Of a stretch of 64,000 nucleotides of DNA, positions 1 through 7,071 are shown one piece after another. Position numbers and translations under genes: made by a program. Position 1 is the stretch's first letter; each line of letters begins with the position of its first letter. The stretch is from Gilvimarinus algae (GTDB lineage: Bacteria > Pseudomonadota > Gammaproteobacteria > Pseudomonadales > Cellvibrionaceae), in the NCBI RefSeq assembly GCF_030518215.1, contig NZ_JAULRT010000032.1, forward strand, positions 124,001 to 188,000, in the 5' to 3' direction. Below the pieces are notes generated by a model, which saw only the letters and a program-made list of their open reading frames with translations, searched no databases and had not been told where the DNA came from.

Positions 1-2
1 GC

Positions 3-302
3 GAAGACTGGAAGAATCCTGAAAGGTCATTCGGTTGCCCTCATTGTGGTACTTTTTTTGTAAGAAAGGAGGAAAATAAAAGGAAAAGCCTTATTAATAC
101 TATCCTCTTTGTTGGTGTCGGTCTCCAGGCTTTCAATATTTTTGTCAGGCACCTAAAAGACGTTGGAGACTTTCTGACCATGATTTACTCTCTGGTAATT
201 CTCATTTCTCTTTTGCTAGTATTTGTTTTGTCAACCTGGCCCCTTTTCAGGGAGCTGAAAGAGTCCCCGACGAATCAGCATGATTATAGAAATTCGCCCT
301 AA
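3..302 (+). CDS. C-terminal part of a zinc-ribbon membrane protein (5' end outside window)
   Basis: An open frame enters from the left edge and stops at TAA 300-302, giving 99 visible residues. It begins with a CPHCG motif, half of a zinc ribbon, followed by a lysine/arginine-rich stretch and two hydrophobic segments (about residues 31-45 and 60-80), then a short polar tail. This looks like a small inner-membrane protein with a cytoplasmic zinc-ribbon head, but the family cannot be named from the fragment. The decayed xylanase copy begins within about 40 bases of its stop, so a duplication or rearrangement boundary may lie here. Confidence 0.6.
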   Translation, partial: EDWKNPERSFGCPHCGTFFVRKEENKRKSLINTILFVGVGLQAFNIFVRHLKDVGDFLTMIYSLVILISLLLVFVLSTWPLFRELKESPTNQHDYRNSP

Positions 303-337
303 GATTTTTCTGGGAAGTCCGTTTCCGCTTATCGTTA

Positions 338-605
338 CTAGCGGTTCAGATAGTCTGTGGGACGCTGCATCGCTGTGGGCTGCAGGCCATTTCTGAACCT
401 CAGCCCTTTTCCTTAGCGCAAAGTGACTCCCATTATATAGCCTCAGAGGGGCGTTACGACTACCGAGGTTGGGATGGGCTGAAGACTTGCCCTGGTATCT
501 ACTCCAGCTGCAGCTGGTCTTTGAATTTTTGAATGTCATATTTGAAATATGTACGGCAGCAGGCGCAATGCAGTGATTTGTCCAGAACTTCATTATATCT
601 GGCTT
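338..605 (-). pseudogene. Decayed 3' fragment of a GH10 xylanase, copy of the gene at 2688-4352
   Basis: Read on the minus strand, this stretch matches the last ~90 codons of the intact GH10 gene in broken pieces. One frame ends NGLQPTAMQRPTDYLNR-stop, against NGQQRPAMQWLMDYLNR-stop in the intact protein. A second piece in another frame reads YDIQKFKDQLQLE and then a TAG where the intact protein has Tyr (YDIQESNDQLQLEYM). The middle part, matching the TLWGYVVGATW region, is scrambled by indels. About 25 bases beyond the stop codon also match the intact gene's downstream flank (GGAAGTCC...TTTCCGC). No complete reading frame survives. It is best explained as the remnant of a second xylanase gene or a partial duplication. 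Confidence 0.8.
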
Positions 606-662
606 AAAAACGCTTTTAGGTGACGCCTCTGGCCCACTTTGCAAGCAATAAATTTTCTACGT

Positions 663-700
663 AGAACCTGGTTTTCCGTCGATACGCAATGCCAGGTTCT
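663..700. repeat. Inverted repeat AGAACCTGG / CCAGGTTCT
   Basis: A perfect 9-bp inverted repeat (663-671 and 692-700) is separated by 20 bases. It lies 24 bases beyond the stop codon of the minus-strand hydrolase and could act as its transcription end. There is no T-run, so it is not a classical intrinsic terminator. Confidence 0.45.
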
Positions 701-723
701 GCGATTATTTTCAGGTTAAGAAT

Positions 724-1656
724 TTAACTTGTTAGCCACTCTACTATTGCTTTATTTGTTTCTTTAGGTTTTTCCTGCTGAATCCAGTGCCCGCAATCGA
801 GGCTGATGACATCGACATTGGGAACGAAGTGACTGAGGCTGTTGGATTTTGGAATCGAGTCTCGTTCGCCATAGATCATTAGCGAGGGCTGGTGAATAAC
901 GGGGTCAACGTCAGCCAATAGGTGCCAGTTGCGATTGAGGCACCTGTACCAATTAATGCTGCCTGTGAATCCACTTTTCTCGAAAGCTGACACAAAAATC
1001 TCCAAGTCGCTATCGCTCATAACGGGGGCTCCAGCCGGTGCTTGCGCTTCTGCCAAGTTAATCATGATCATGCCTGGCTCGGGAAGCATTTCAGGTAAGT
1101 TCTTGCGAAAGAGGTTTCTCAGAAAACGACGGCAATTTTTGTTTAAAATGTCATCGGCAACCCCTGGTTTTCGGTTGAAATGTACAAAGTAATTATCTTC
1201 TCCGAACAGCTCCTCCATAAAATCAATCCATGGCTTTTCTGTTCTGGCCTGGTGGGGCAAGGCCAGGTTGATCACTTTTTCGACCCGCTCTGGGTGTAAC
1301 AGCGCCATACCCCATACAACATTGGCGCCCCAATCGTGACCGACAAAAACGGCGTTTTGATACCCATAGTGATCAAGCAGGGCAGTTAAGTCACCGGTTA
1401 GACGGGTTATGTCATACGCTGTGATCTCATCGGGGCAAGACGAGTTGCCATAACCTCTCTGGTTCGGGACGATGACATGGTAACCAGCCGCCACAAGAGC
1501 CGGAAGTTGGTACCGCCAGGAATACGCATGCTCCGGCCAGCCGTGGCAAAGTACGATGGGGTTGCCGGCATTTTCCTTACCGGCCTCGAACACTTCCAGC
1601 TGTACGCCGTTAACCCGAATCAGTTCGGGTTTTGGGAAATTGATTATTTCGCTCAT
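724..1656 (-). CDS. Alpha/beta hydrolase, epoxide-hydrolase-like
   Basis: A 310-residue alpha/beta hydrolase of the epoxide hydrolase/haloalkane dehalogenase branch. Visible motifs are the HGWPE oxyanion motif (residues 38-42), the nucleophile elbow GHDWGA with Asp108, a cap-domain YRC/NRNW segment that may carry an epoxide-activating Tyr, and the catalytic His290 in CGHW. An Asp nucleophile with HGWPE favours epoxide hydrolysis. There is no signal peptide, so it is cytoplasmic. The start at 1656 is preferred over an upstream in-frame ATG at 1734 because AGGA lies about 9 bases before it and family homology begins there. It is transcribed divergently from a WYL-domain regulator, which is the obvious candidate controller. 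The substrate is unknown. Confidence 0.85.
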   Translation of the reverse strand: MSEIINFPKPELIRVNGVQLEVFEAGKENAGNPIVLCHGWPEHAYSWRYQLPALVAAGYHVIVPNQRGYGNSSCPDEITAYDITRLTGDLTALLDHYGYQNAVFVGHDWGANVVWGMALLHPERVEKVINLALPHQARTEKPWIDFMEELFGEDNYFVHFNRKPGVADDILNKNCRRFLRNLFRKNLPEMLPEPGMIMINLAEAQAPAGAPVMSDSDLEIFVSAFEKSGFTGSINWYRCLNRNWHLLADVDPVIHQPSLMIYGERDSIPKSNSLSHFVPNVDVISLDCGHWIQQEKPKETNKAIVEWLTS

Positions 1657-1763
1657 AGCATTTTTTCCTGAAGAGGTTGACTTAGTTCTATGCTCGAGCA
1701 TTGCAAGGCACAGACTGTTATGAGAATGTGCCACTGCTTTGCAGAGGATTTATCTCTATGACG

Positions 1764-1802
1764 GGTGTTTTATATTCTATAATGATGCCAAATATTGACA
1801 CC
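1764..1802. promoter_or_regulatory. Divergent promoter/operator region with imperfect dyad
   Basis: The 165-bp gap between hydrolase and WYL regulator contains an AT-rich core with an imperfect dyad: GGTGT at 1764-1768 pairs with ACACC at 1798-1802, and the flanking ATAT/AATATT partly match. A TATAAT-like hexamer lies inside. The symmetry and position between divergent genes suggest an operator for the WYL protein. This is inference. Confidence 0.35.
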
Positions 1803-1821
1803 ATTATGAGAGGTTGCAGCA

Positions 1822-2541
1822 GTGAATGTCCGCATACGACAAGACGCTATAGTGCGAATTCTGCGCCGCAGTGGTAGCACAACGGTCGCCAACTTGGCTG
1901 CAGCGGTTGGCGCATCAAGGCGTACAGTCTTGCGCGATATCAGCGTCTTGCGAAGTGAAGGGTTTGTTATTTTTTCTGAACCTGGGCCGGGTGGTGGGGT
2001 TAGTCTCGACCCGCAGTCTGTTCAAATGTCAGCCAAGCTGTCTGTGGCGGAGACCTTTGCACTGCTTATCTGTGTGGAGACTATGCGTGCAACCGGAAAC
2101 ATACCTTTCCTGAAGCTTGCAGATGTTGGGCTGGCTAAAATCGAAAGAGCTCTACCAGCGGATAAGATTCGCGACCTGCGCCGCTTTCTGGCGTGTTTGT
2201 ACGTGGGTCGGCTGGCGCCACAGGTGGACATATCAGATATGGCGGCTATGGATTCCAATCTCCTGCCGACTTTTGAAGCCGCGTTTCTTGGGCGGCGACA
2301 TTTTCGGTTTCAATATCGTGACGCCAAAGGTGTCGTCTCTCAACGTACTGTTGAGCCACAGGCAATGCTGATTTTACCGCCGCTGTGGTATTTGGTGGCT
2401 TGGGATCCTCTACGAGGAGACTTCCGGCATTTTCGAATGGATCGAATTCGTAAGCCGGAGTGTCTTGATGGGACAAGTTTTCAGAGGCGGCATGTCACCT
2501 TTCAAGATGGTGTGTCGCCCGTTCGGAATCTGGCCCGCTGA
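1822..2541 (+). CDS. WYL-domain HTH transcriptional regulator (YafY/DeoR-like)
   Basis: A 239-residue regulator. Residues 1-60 form a DeoR/HTH_11-type winged helix (recognition helix around ASRRTVLRDISVLRSEG). Residues ~70-215 carry a WYL ligand-binding domain, visible as LWYLVAWDPLRGDFRHFRMDRI. The start codon is GTG with GAGAGG about 9 bases upstream. WYL proteins of this layout usually bind a small molecule or nucleic acid ligand and regulate neighbouring genes. The head-to-head position relative to the hydrolase suggests they form a unit. The pair sits between the decayed and intact xylanase copies, but it has no obvious link to xylan use. Confidence 0.88.
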   Translation: MNVRIRQDAIVRILRRSGSTTVANLAAAVGASRRTVLRDISVLRSEGFVIFSEPGPGGGVSLDPQSVQMSAKLSVAETFALLICVETMRATGNIPFLKLADVGLAKIERALPADKIRDLRRFLACLYVGRLAPQVDISDMAAMDSNLLPTFEAAFLGRRHFRFQYRDAKGVVSQRTVEPQAMLILPPLWYLVAWDPLRGDFRHFRMDRIRKPECLDGTSFQRRHVTFQDGVSPVRNLAR

Positions 2542-2632
2542 TGTGTGGGAAGACCGTGTTAGAAAGACCACTTGTTCGAATGCTCAGTGTTCTGGGTATC
2601 GCTGACAAATTCTAAACGAGACTTGCTCATAC

Positions 2633-2660
2633 AAAAAAGCCCTGCCAGTGCAGGGCTTTG
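2633..2660 (-). terminator. Rho-independent terminator of the xylanase gene
   Basis: A 7-bp GC-rich stem (GCCCTGC / GCAGGGC, 2639-2645 and 2650-2656) with a 4-nt loop is followed on the minus strand by six T residues. It lies about 30 bases past the xylanase stop codon. Confidence 0.85.
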
Positions 2661-2687
2661 CTAGGAAGTCCCTTTCCGCGAGGCTTA

Positions 2688-4352
2688 TTATCGGTTCAGA
2701 TAGTCCATCAGCCACTGCATCGCGGGGCGCTGTTGGCCATTGCTGGTCATCAGCCCTGTGCCTTCACGCCAAGTAGCACCGACCACGTAACCCCAGAGAG
2801 TAATGCCGACCACATCCGGGTGGTTATAGAAGATGGGGAAGTGCCGTTGCATGTACTCCAACTGCAGTTGGTCGTTGGATTCCTGAATGTCGTACTCAGA
2901 AATGTACAGCGGCAGACCAAGGGCAGCGATTTGGTCTAGCTTGTCTTCAATCTCCTGAGCGCTCCAGGGCTGGGGGTTGTAGAGGCCGTGGGCCTGCAGC
3001 CCGAGTGCATCGACATAGCCGGAATTGACGGCCGGGCGGATCATGTCGATGATGGCATCGGTATCCCAGGTCATAAAGTTGTAGTCGTTGTAGATCAGCA
3101 CCGCGTTCGGGCAGTGTTCGCGCGCCAGGCGGAAAGATTCGGTAATCCAGCCGCTGCCAAAGGCGCTCTCGGCATAGCTGGCCGGAGCGTGCGAGGGCAG
3201 AGCTTCGTTCACCACGTCAATCATCGCCGTGTCCGGGTAGCGGTCGCAGTAGTCGATGATCCACTCTTCGATTTCCGCGCGCTGTTCAGCCGCGCTGAGC
3301 CCGTCGATCCAGCCTGGGCGTTGGCTGCCCCACACCAGCACATGAGCTTTTACCGGAATGCCGTTGGCCCGCGCATAGTCGTAAATGTCATCCAAAGGTC
3401 CCCAGTTGTATTGGTCGCGGGTGCCTTCTACCGAGCCCCACTTGCCTTCGTTTTCGGGGGTGATCTGATCCCAGTACTGGGTAAAGTCCGATCTCACACT
3501 GCCATTGGTGGTGATGTTGCCCACAAAAAACTCCGGGAAGTCGGGGTTGCCCGATGAGCTGCTGCTGGAGCTTGACGACGAGCCGCCATTGAACGGGTTG
3601 CCAAAACCAATAGAGCCACTGCAGTGCAGCATCTCGGAGTAGTCGCCTGCGCCGCATTCACCGTCCCAGACGCCGGTGTTGTCCTGTTGGTCTTCAGCCT
3701 GATAAGTGACATTGTTGACGATCACATAGTCAACCTGAACATCGCGATCACCCGCGTCATTGGTAAAAGCGACGCGCAGTTCACCGCTGGCGTCGGTGTT
3801 GACGGTGTAGTCCAGCATGCCAATGCTAAGAGTCCAGGTTTCGATGGTTTGTCCACCCACTTCAAGGCTGACGCTTTCGTCGCCCACCGTGCCGCTCATG
3901 CGTACGGTAATGCTGTTACTGCCGCTGGAGGGCGAACTGCTGGAGCTGCTGGAACTGCTCGAACTGCTTGAGCTACCCGAATCGCCACCGCCCTGAATAT
4001 CCAGGCTGGCCAGCGTAGGGGTGGCGCTGCCATTGGCGCAAAAACCAAAGCTTGTACTGCTATTGGGGGCAATGCTGGCATTGTGAGCGGCGGGCGATAC
4101 ACTCTCGCCACTGAGAGTCCCGTTCCACAGGTTGGTGACGTTGGCGCCGTTCAGGCCCAACCCGACCGTCCAGCTGTTAATGTTGGCACTGCCGTTGTTG
4201 GCAATCGTGACATCGGCGCAGTAGCCCGAGCCCCACTGGTTGGATAAGTTGAGCGTGGCTTCGCCTGAACCGTCTGTAATGGCGTGGGCGGCGCCCGAAC
4301 AGACAAGCGCAGAGGTGGCGAGCAATAAAGGTATTCGAGTTAGATTTATCAT
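2688..4352 (-). CDS. Secreted GH10 endo-beta-1,4-xylanase with CBM2 and CBM60-like modules
   Basis: 554 residues. A signal peptide (1-24, ending AHA) is followed by a family 2 carbohydrate-binding module (about 26-120, with conserved Trp and a Cys pair), a poly-serine linker (127-140), a CBM60-like xylan-binding module (about 146-250, TVGDESVSL and DVQVDYV), a second serine linker (~257-268) and a GH10 catalytic domain to the C-terminus. The likely acid/base is Glu383 (VVNEAL) and the nucleophile Glu486 (YISEYDI). It would cut internal xylan bonds outside the cell, with the CBMs tethering it to cellulose and xylan. AGGAG lies about 7 bases before the ATG. Poly-serine linkers are a hallmark of Cellvibrio-type bacteria. 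A decayed copy of its 3' end lies 2.3 kb downstream. Confidence 0.95.
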   Translation of the reverse strand: MINLTRIPLLLATSALVCSGAAHAITDGSGEATLNLSNQWGSGYCADVTIANNGSANINSWTVGLGLNGANVTNLWNGTLSGESVSPAAHNASIAPNSSTSFGFCANGSATPTLASLDIQGGGDSGSSSSSSSSSSSSSSPSSGSNSITVRMSGTVGDESVSLEVGGQTIETWTLSIGMLDYTVNTDASGELRVAFTNDAGDRDVQVDYVIVNNVTYQAEDQQDNTGVWDGECGAGDYSEMLHCSGSIGFGNPFNGGSSSSSSSSSSGNPDFPEFFVGNITTNGSVRSDFTQYWDQITPENEGKWGSVEGTRDQYNWGPLDDIYDYARANGIPVKAHVLVWGSQRPGWIDGLSAAEQRAEIEEWIIDYCDRYPDTAMIDVVNEALPSHAPASYAESAFGSGWITESFRLAREHCPNAVLIYNDYNFMTWDTDAIIDMIRPAVNSGYVDALGLQAHGLYNPQPWSAQEIEDKLDQIAALGLPLYISEYDIQESNDQLQLEYMQRHFPIFYNHPDVVGITLWGYVVGATWREGTGLMTSNGQQRPAMQWLMDYLNR

Positions 4353-4847
4353 GGCGAACTCCTGTAAGAGTCGTAATGGGTTTTAGTCGGCGCTAACCCA
4401 TGCCGCGCTGCATTTTGCGAGTTCTGAACAATAAAAGTGAACACGAACATTCAGTCCCTACTGCATTATTAGAATCAGAGGCTATTGGCGACTGGTTAGC
4501 GAACAGCAGGGCAGATTTAAGGGTCGCAGAGCCTTATTGTCAAATTGAACTTAAGTCGATTGAGACGTTTTATGCTATCAGTTTTAAGTTTGTGCCCTGT
4601 GTCACGAAAGTATTGCTCTATTGGAAATATGTAACGGGTTGTCATATTCGATGGTGACATGATGATAGAGAAGAAGTGAAATACAATGAGCGGCATGACA
4701 AATGTTTTTAGCGTCAGATTATCCGGCTTTGAAACACTCGACGACCGCAAGAGACGAATCTATCTCCAGTACACCGCGTAGCGGATGAATCTGACCTATT
4801 GAGCTGTTAAGAGATTTGGCGGCGTTGGTTTAAAGAGATAACTGTTG
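4353..4847. other. 495-bp intergenic region upstream of the xylanase gene
   Basis: AT-richer than its surroundings. It holds only short overlapping open frames with no recognisable protein or good ribosome binding site. It must contain the xylanase promoter and the 3' end of the signalling operon's transcript, but no clear terminator or operator was found. Confidence 0.5.
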
Positions 4848-6464
4848 TCAGCCGAAATCTGTTTGCCTGCCTTCTGTAGAAGCTGCTTTTAACTTTTCAG
4901 TAAGGTATTCAACCAAGGGCTTAAAGCGGTAGTTCCGAAGGTATTCCCGTACTTCCTCTACAAACATAGCATAGCGGGCTTCATTTTCTAGTTCAGCAAT
5001 TGCCTCTTTGAGACCGAGAATGTTGTGTCTAAGGGCTTGGTCTATCATCCGCTCGAGCTTTTCGGCGCTTGGGGCTTGTGCGTGGCCTGAGGGTGTCGGC
5101 GTTCTTGCTAAAATCTCCACGCGGTTTTCAGCGACACCTTTCGGTGCGTCCAGGCGTAAATCGAACCAGACTGTCGTGCCTTTGCTTGGCGTGCTGGCAA
5201 CCTGAAGTTTTGATTGCATCAGCTTGAGTATACGCTGGCTGATCGTCAATCCAAGCCCAGAGCCCTCTGCGCGGGTAATGTCATTGTCAACTTGGACAAA
5301 CGGCAGGAAAATGCGTGACACATCAGCCGCGTTTATGCCGATGCCTGTATCCACAACGCTGAACCGAATGTCGGCATAATGAGGGCTGGAGTCGAGCAAG
5401 GCGACCTTAAATGTGACCTCTCCTTCGGGAGTAAACTTGATGGCGTTGCTAATAAGATTCAGCAGGATTTGCCGCAACCTTTTTTCATCAGTACGCACCA
5501 CTGGTGGCAGTGTTTTGTCGAACACTCCTGTGAACTTAATGCCTTTAAGCTTTGCTTGAGCCTGAGACATGTCGCCTATGATCTGTAAGAAGGGTACAAA
5601 AGCTGTTTCGATAGGGGCGAGGCTTAGGCTGTCTTGGTCACTGCGCGAGAAATCAAGTATATCGTTGATCATTAGCAAAAGATGAGCCGCGCTTTGGTCT
5701 ATGGTTTCTATGCCTTGCCGGTGAGTGCGCATCAGCGAAGGGTCTTCTTTGTAGAGCTGGGTATAACCCAAGATGGCATTGAGAGGTGTGCGCAGTTCGT
5801 GAGTGACGTTTGCCATAAACCGTGTTTTGGCTCGATCCGAGTCTTCAATAATGCGCTTGGCCGTATTTAACCGGTAAAACATAACCAGCATGGTGAGCCA
5901 AACGGCGATCATAAGTGCCATGGCGATGCTGGATTCCGCCATCAGCTTAGACTTCATATCAGTGCTCAGGCTCTGGAAGTAAGCATCGCTCAGCGTAAAA
6001 TCGACAATTCCAAGCAAATCGCCTGCAGGCGCGAACAGTGGAATCGACGCGGTGAAGCAACTGGAGCATCGAGTATTGCCCTCGGTAAAATCGAGCGACC
6101 CCTGATCGGCCTGAACAGTTTGATAATCAACTTGCAGAGCCAGGCCTTCTACAATATTTTGGCCTATTGCTGGATCTTCCACTAGCAGTATCTTTTGCGT
6201 GGCGTCTTGCAAAAACCGCTTGTCATTATTTTCGAGGGTTTGGTGTAGCGCCTGCTGTAATAAGTACGCCTGCGATTCGGCAAGAATAACGGCTTGAGTT
6301 TGTGCGGTGTGGTAGAGTCTGGGCTGAAGCGTTCCCGACCAGTAGCGGTTTAGGAATACTATAAAGCTTGCAATGAGCACTAAAAAAACGAGGCTAATCA
6401 CACACGGGGTTTTGAAGCCCCCGGTTTTTAGCGCATGGATGGTGGCGCAGACCAGTCTACTCAT
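4848..6464 (-). CDS. Membrane sensor histidine kinase with periplasmic CxxC sensor domain
   Basis: 538 residues. Two membrane helices (about 20-38 and 179-197) enclose a ~140-residue periplasmic domain containing CSSC at 133-136. Then come a HisKA domain with phospho-acceptor His222 (THELRTPLNA), an ATPase domain with N box (NLISNAIKF), G1 (DTGIGI) and G2 (GSGLGL), and a ~70-residue helical C-terminal tail. There is no receiver domain, so phosphate must pass to a separate protein; the nearby GGDEF and NtrC-like response regulators are the natural candidates. Its ATG overlaps the end of the YfiR-like gene by 8 bases, implying co-translation with it and the TonB receptor upstream. The CSSC pair may make the sensor redox- or metal-responsive. 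Confidence 0.9.
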   Translation of the reverse strand: MSRLVCATIHALKTGGFKTPCVISLVFLVLIASFIVFLNRYWSGTLQPRLYHTAQTQAVILAESQAYLLQQALHQTLENNDKRFLQDATQKILLVEDPAIGQNIVEGLALQVDYQTVQADQGSLDFTEGNTRCSSCFTASIPLFAPAGDLLGIVDFTLSDAYFQSLSTDMKSKLMAESSIAMALMIAVWLTMLVMFYRLNTAKRIIEDSDRAKTRFMANVTHELRTPLNAILGYTQLYKEDPSLMRTHRQGIETIDQSAAHLLLMINDILDFSRSDQDSLSLAPIETAFVPFLQIIGDMSQAQAKLKGIKFTGVFDKTLPPVVRTDEKRLRQILLNLISNAIKFTPEGEVTFKVALLDSSPHYADIRFSVVDTGIGINAADVSRIFLPFVQVDNDITRAEGSGLGLTISQRILKLMQSKLQVASTPSKGTTVWFDLRLDAPKGVAENRVEILARTPTPSGHAQAPSAEKLERMIDQALRHNILGLKEAIAELENEARYAMFVEEVREYLRNYRFKPLVEYLTEKLKAASTEGRQTDFG

Positions 6465-7044
6465 AGAGCTTTGCCACCTTTAGGTAAAAGCTTTTAATAT
6501 TCACGGCGCTTAAAGAGAGAGTGTTGACATTAATATAAGGTTTGATAGTTGCCTCTACCGCCAGGCCGCCAAGAACTCCGGCCTCGACGTCGCCTTCGTA
6601 AGGGGAAAACGTAATAACGTGCTGTCTTTTAGCGTAGTTCACCAGTGTATCCAGCTCTAGGCCATTGAGCTTCTGTGACACGAAAACTCCGCCAGCTTGT
6701 GTTTTTTGGCTAATTAGTCGCTCAAGAGGGATCGTTTCGAGTGAGATGTCTTCTGCTTTAGGGGCGTTGTCTGCGTACTGTTTGGCATGTTGCTCGGCAA
6801 GCGCTTGGTCGGTCGCGTAAACGAAGTAGATGGTGTTGCCTGATTTCCCGGGAGCATCGAGGTCGGCCGCCAGCAGTGTCCGGAAAAGCTTTAAGCCTAC
6901 GTACGCGCGCCTGTCACTGAAGGCGTCAGCAACAAGACTGTGGCTAGGAAAAGACAGCACAAGGCTCAACAGCAGACACTGCAGAAAGCGCGCTAGCCTT
7001 GTTTTGTGCTTGCCCGGACTCATCGGCCACTTACCTCTTGGCAT
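6457..7044 (-). CDS. YfiR-like (DUF4154-type) periplasmic protein
   Basis: 195 residues with an N-terminal hydrophobic segment (about 20-40) that looks like a signal peptide. The C-terminal half has the layout of YfiR/DUF4154 proteins: a VFVSQ strand, a helix, ITFSPYEG, then a GGLAVE...INVNTLSLSA segment and a final helix. In Pseudomonas, YfiR is a periplasmic protein that restrains a membrane diguanylate cyclase. Here it lies between a TonB receptor and a histidine kinase, so it may relay periplasmic or outer-membrane information to the kinase. The family call rests on pattern recognition only. A downstream in-frame ATG at codon 8 is an alternative start. Confidence 0.55.
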   Translation of the reverse strand: MPRGKWPMSPGKHKTRLARFLQCLLLSLVLSFPSHSLVADAFSDRRAYVGLKLFRTLLAADLDAPGKSGNTIYFVYATDQALAEQHAKQYADNAPKAEDISLETIPLERLISQKTQAGGVFVSQKLNGLELDTLVNYAKRQHVITFSPYEGDVEAGVLGGLAVEATIKPYINVNTLSLSAVNIKSFYLKVAKLYE

Positions 7045-7071
7045 CGGGATGGTTTGCGCTTTGCGCCCGCT

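Noticed and set aside
231-644. 137-codon minus-strand open frame across the xylanase remnant
   Set aside because: It overlaps the pseudogene but in a frame that does not match the xylanase, and has no ribosome site or recognisable domain.
3897-3975. Poly-serine coding stretches as CRISPR or tandem DNA repeats
   Set aside because: They are serine linkers coded by mixed AGC/TCG-type codons inside secreted enzymes, not spaced repeats.
4400-4750. Two short open frames in the xylanase upstream gap
   Set aside because: Overlap each other on opposite strands, lack ribosome sites and resemble AT-rich noncoding DNA.
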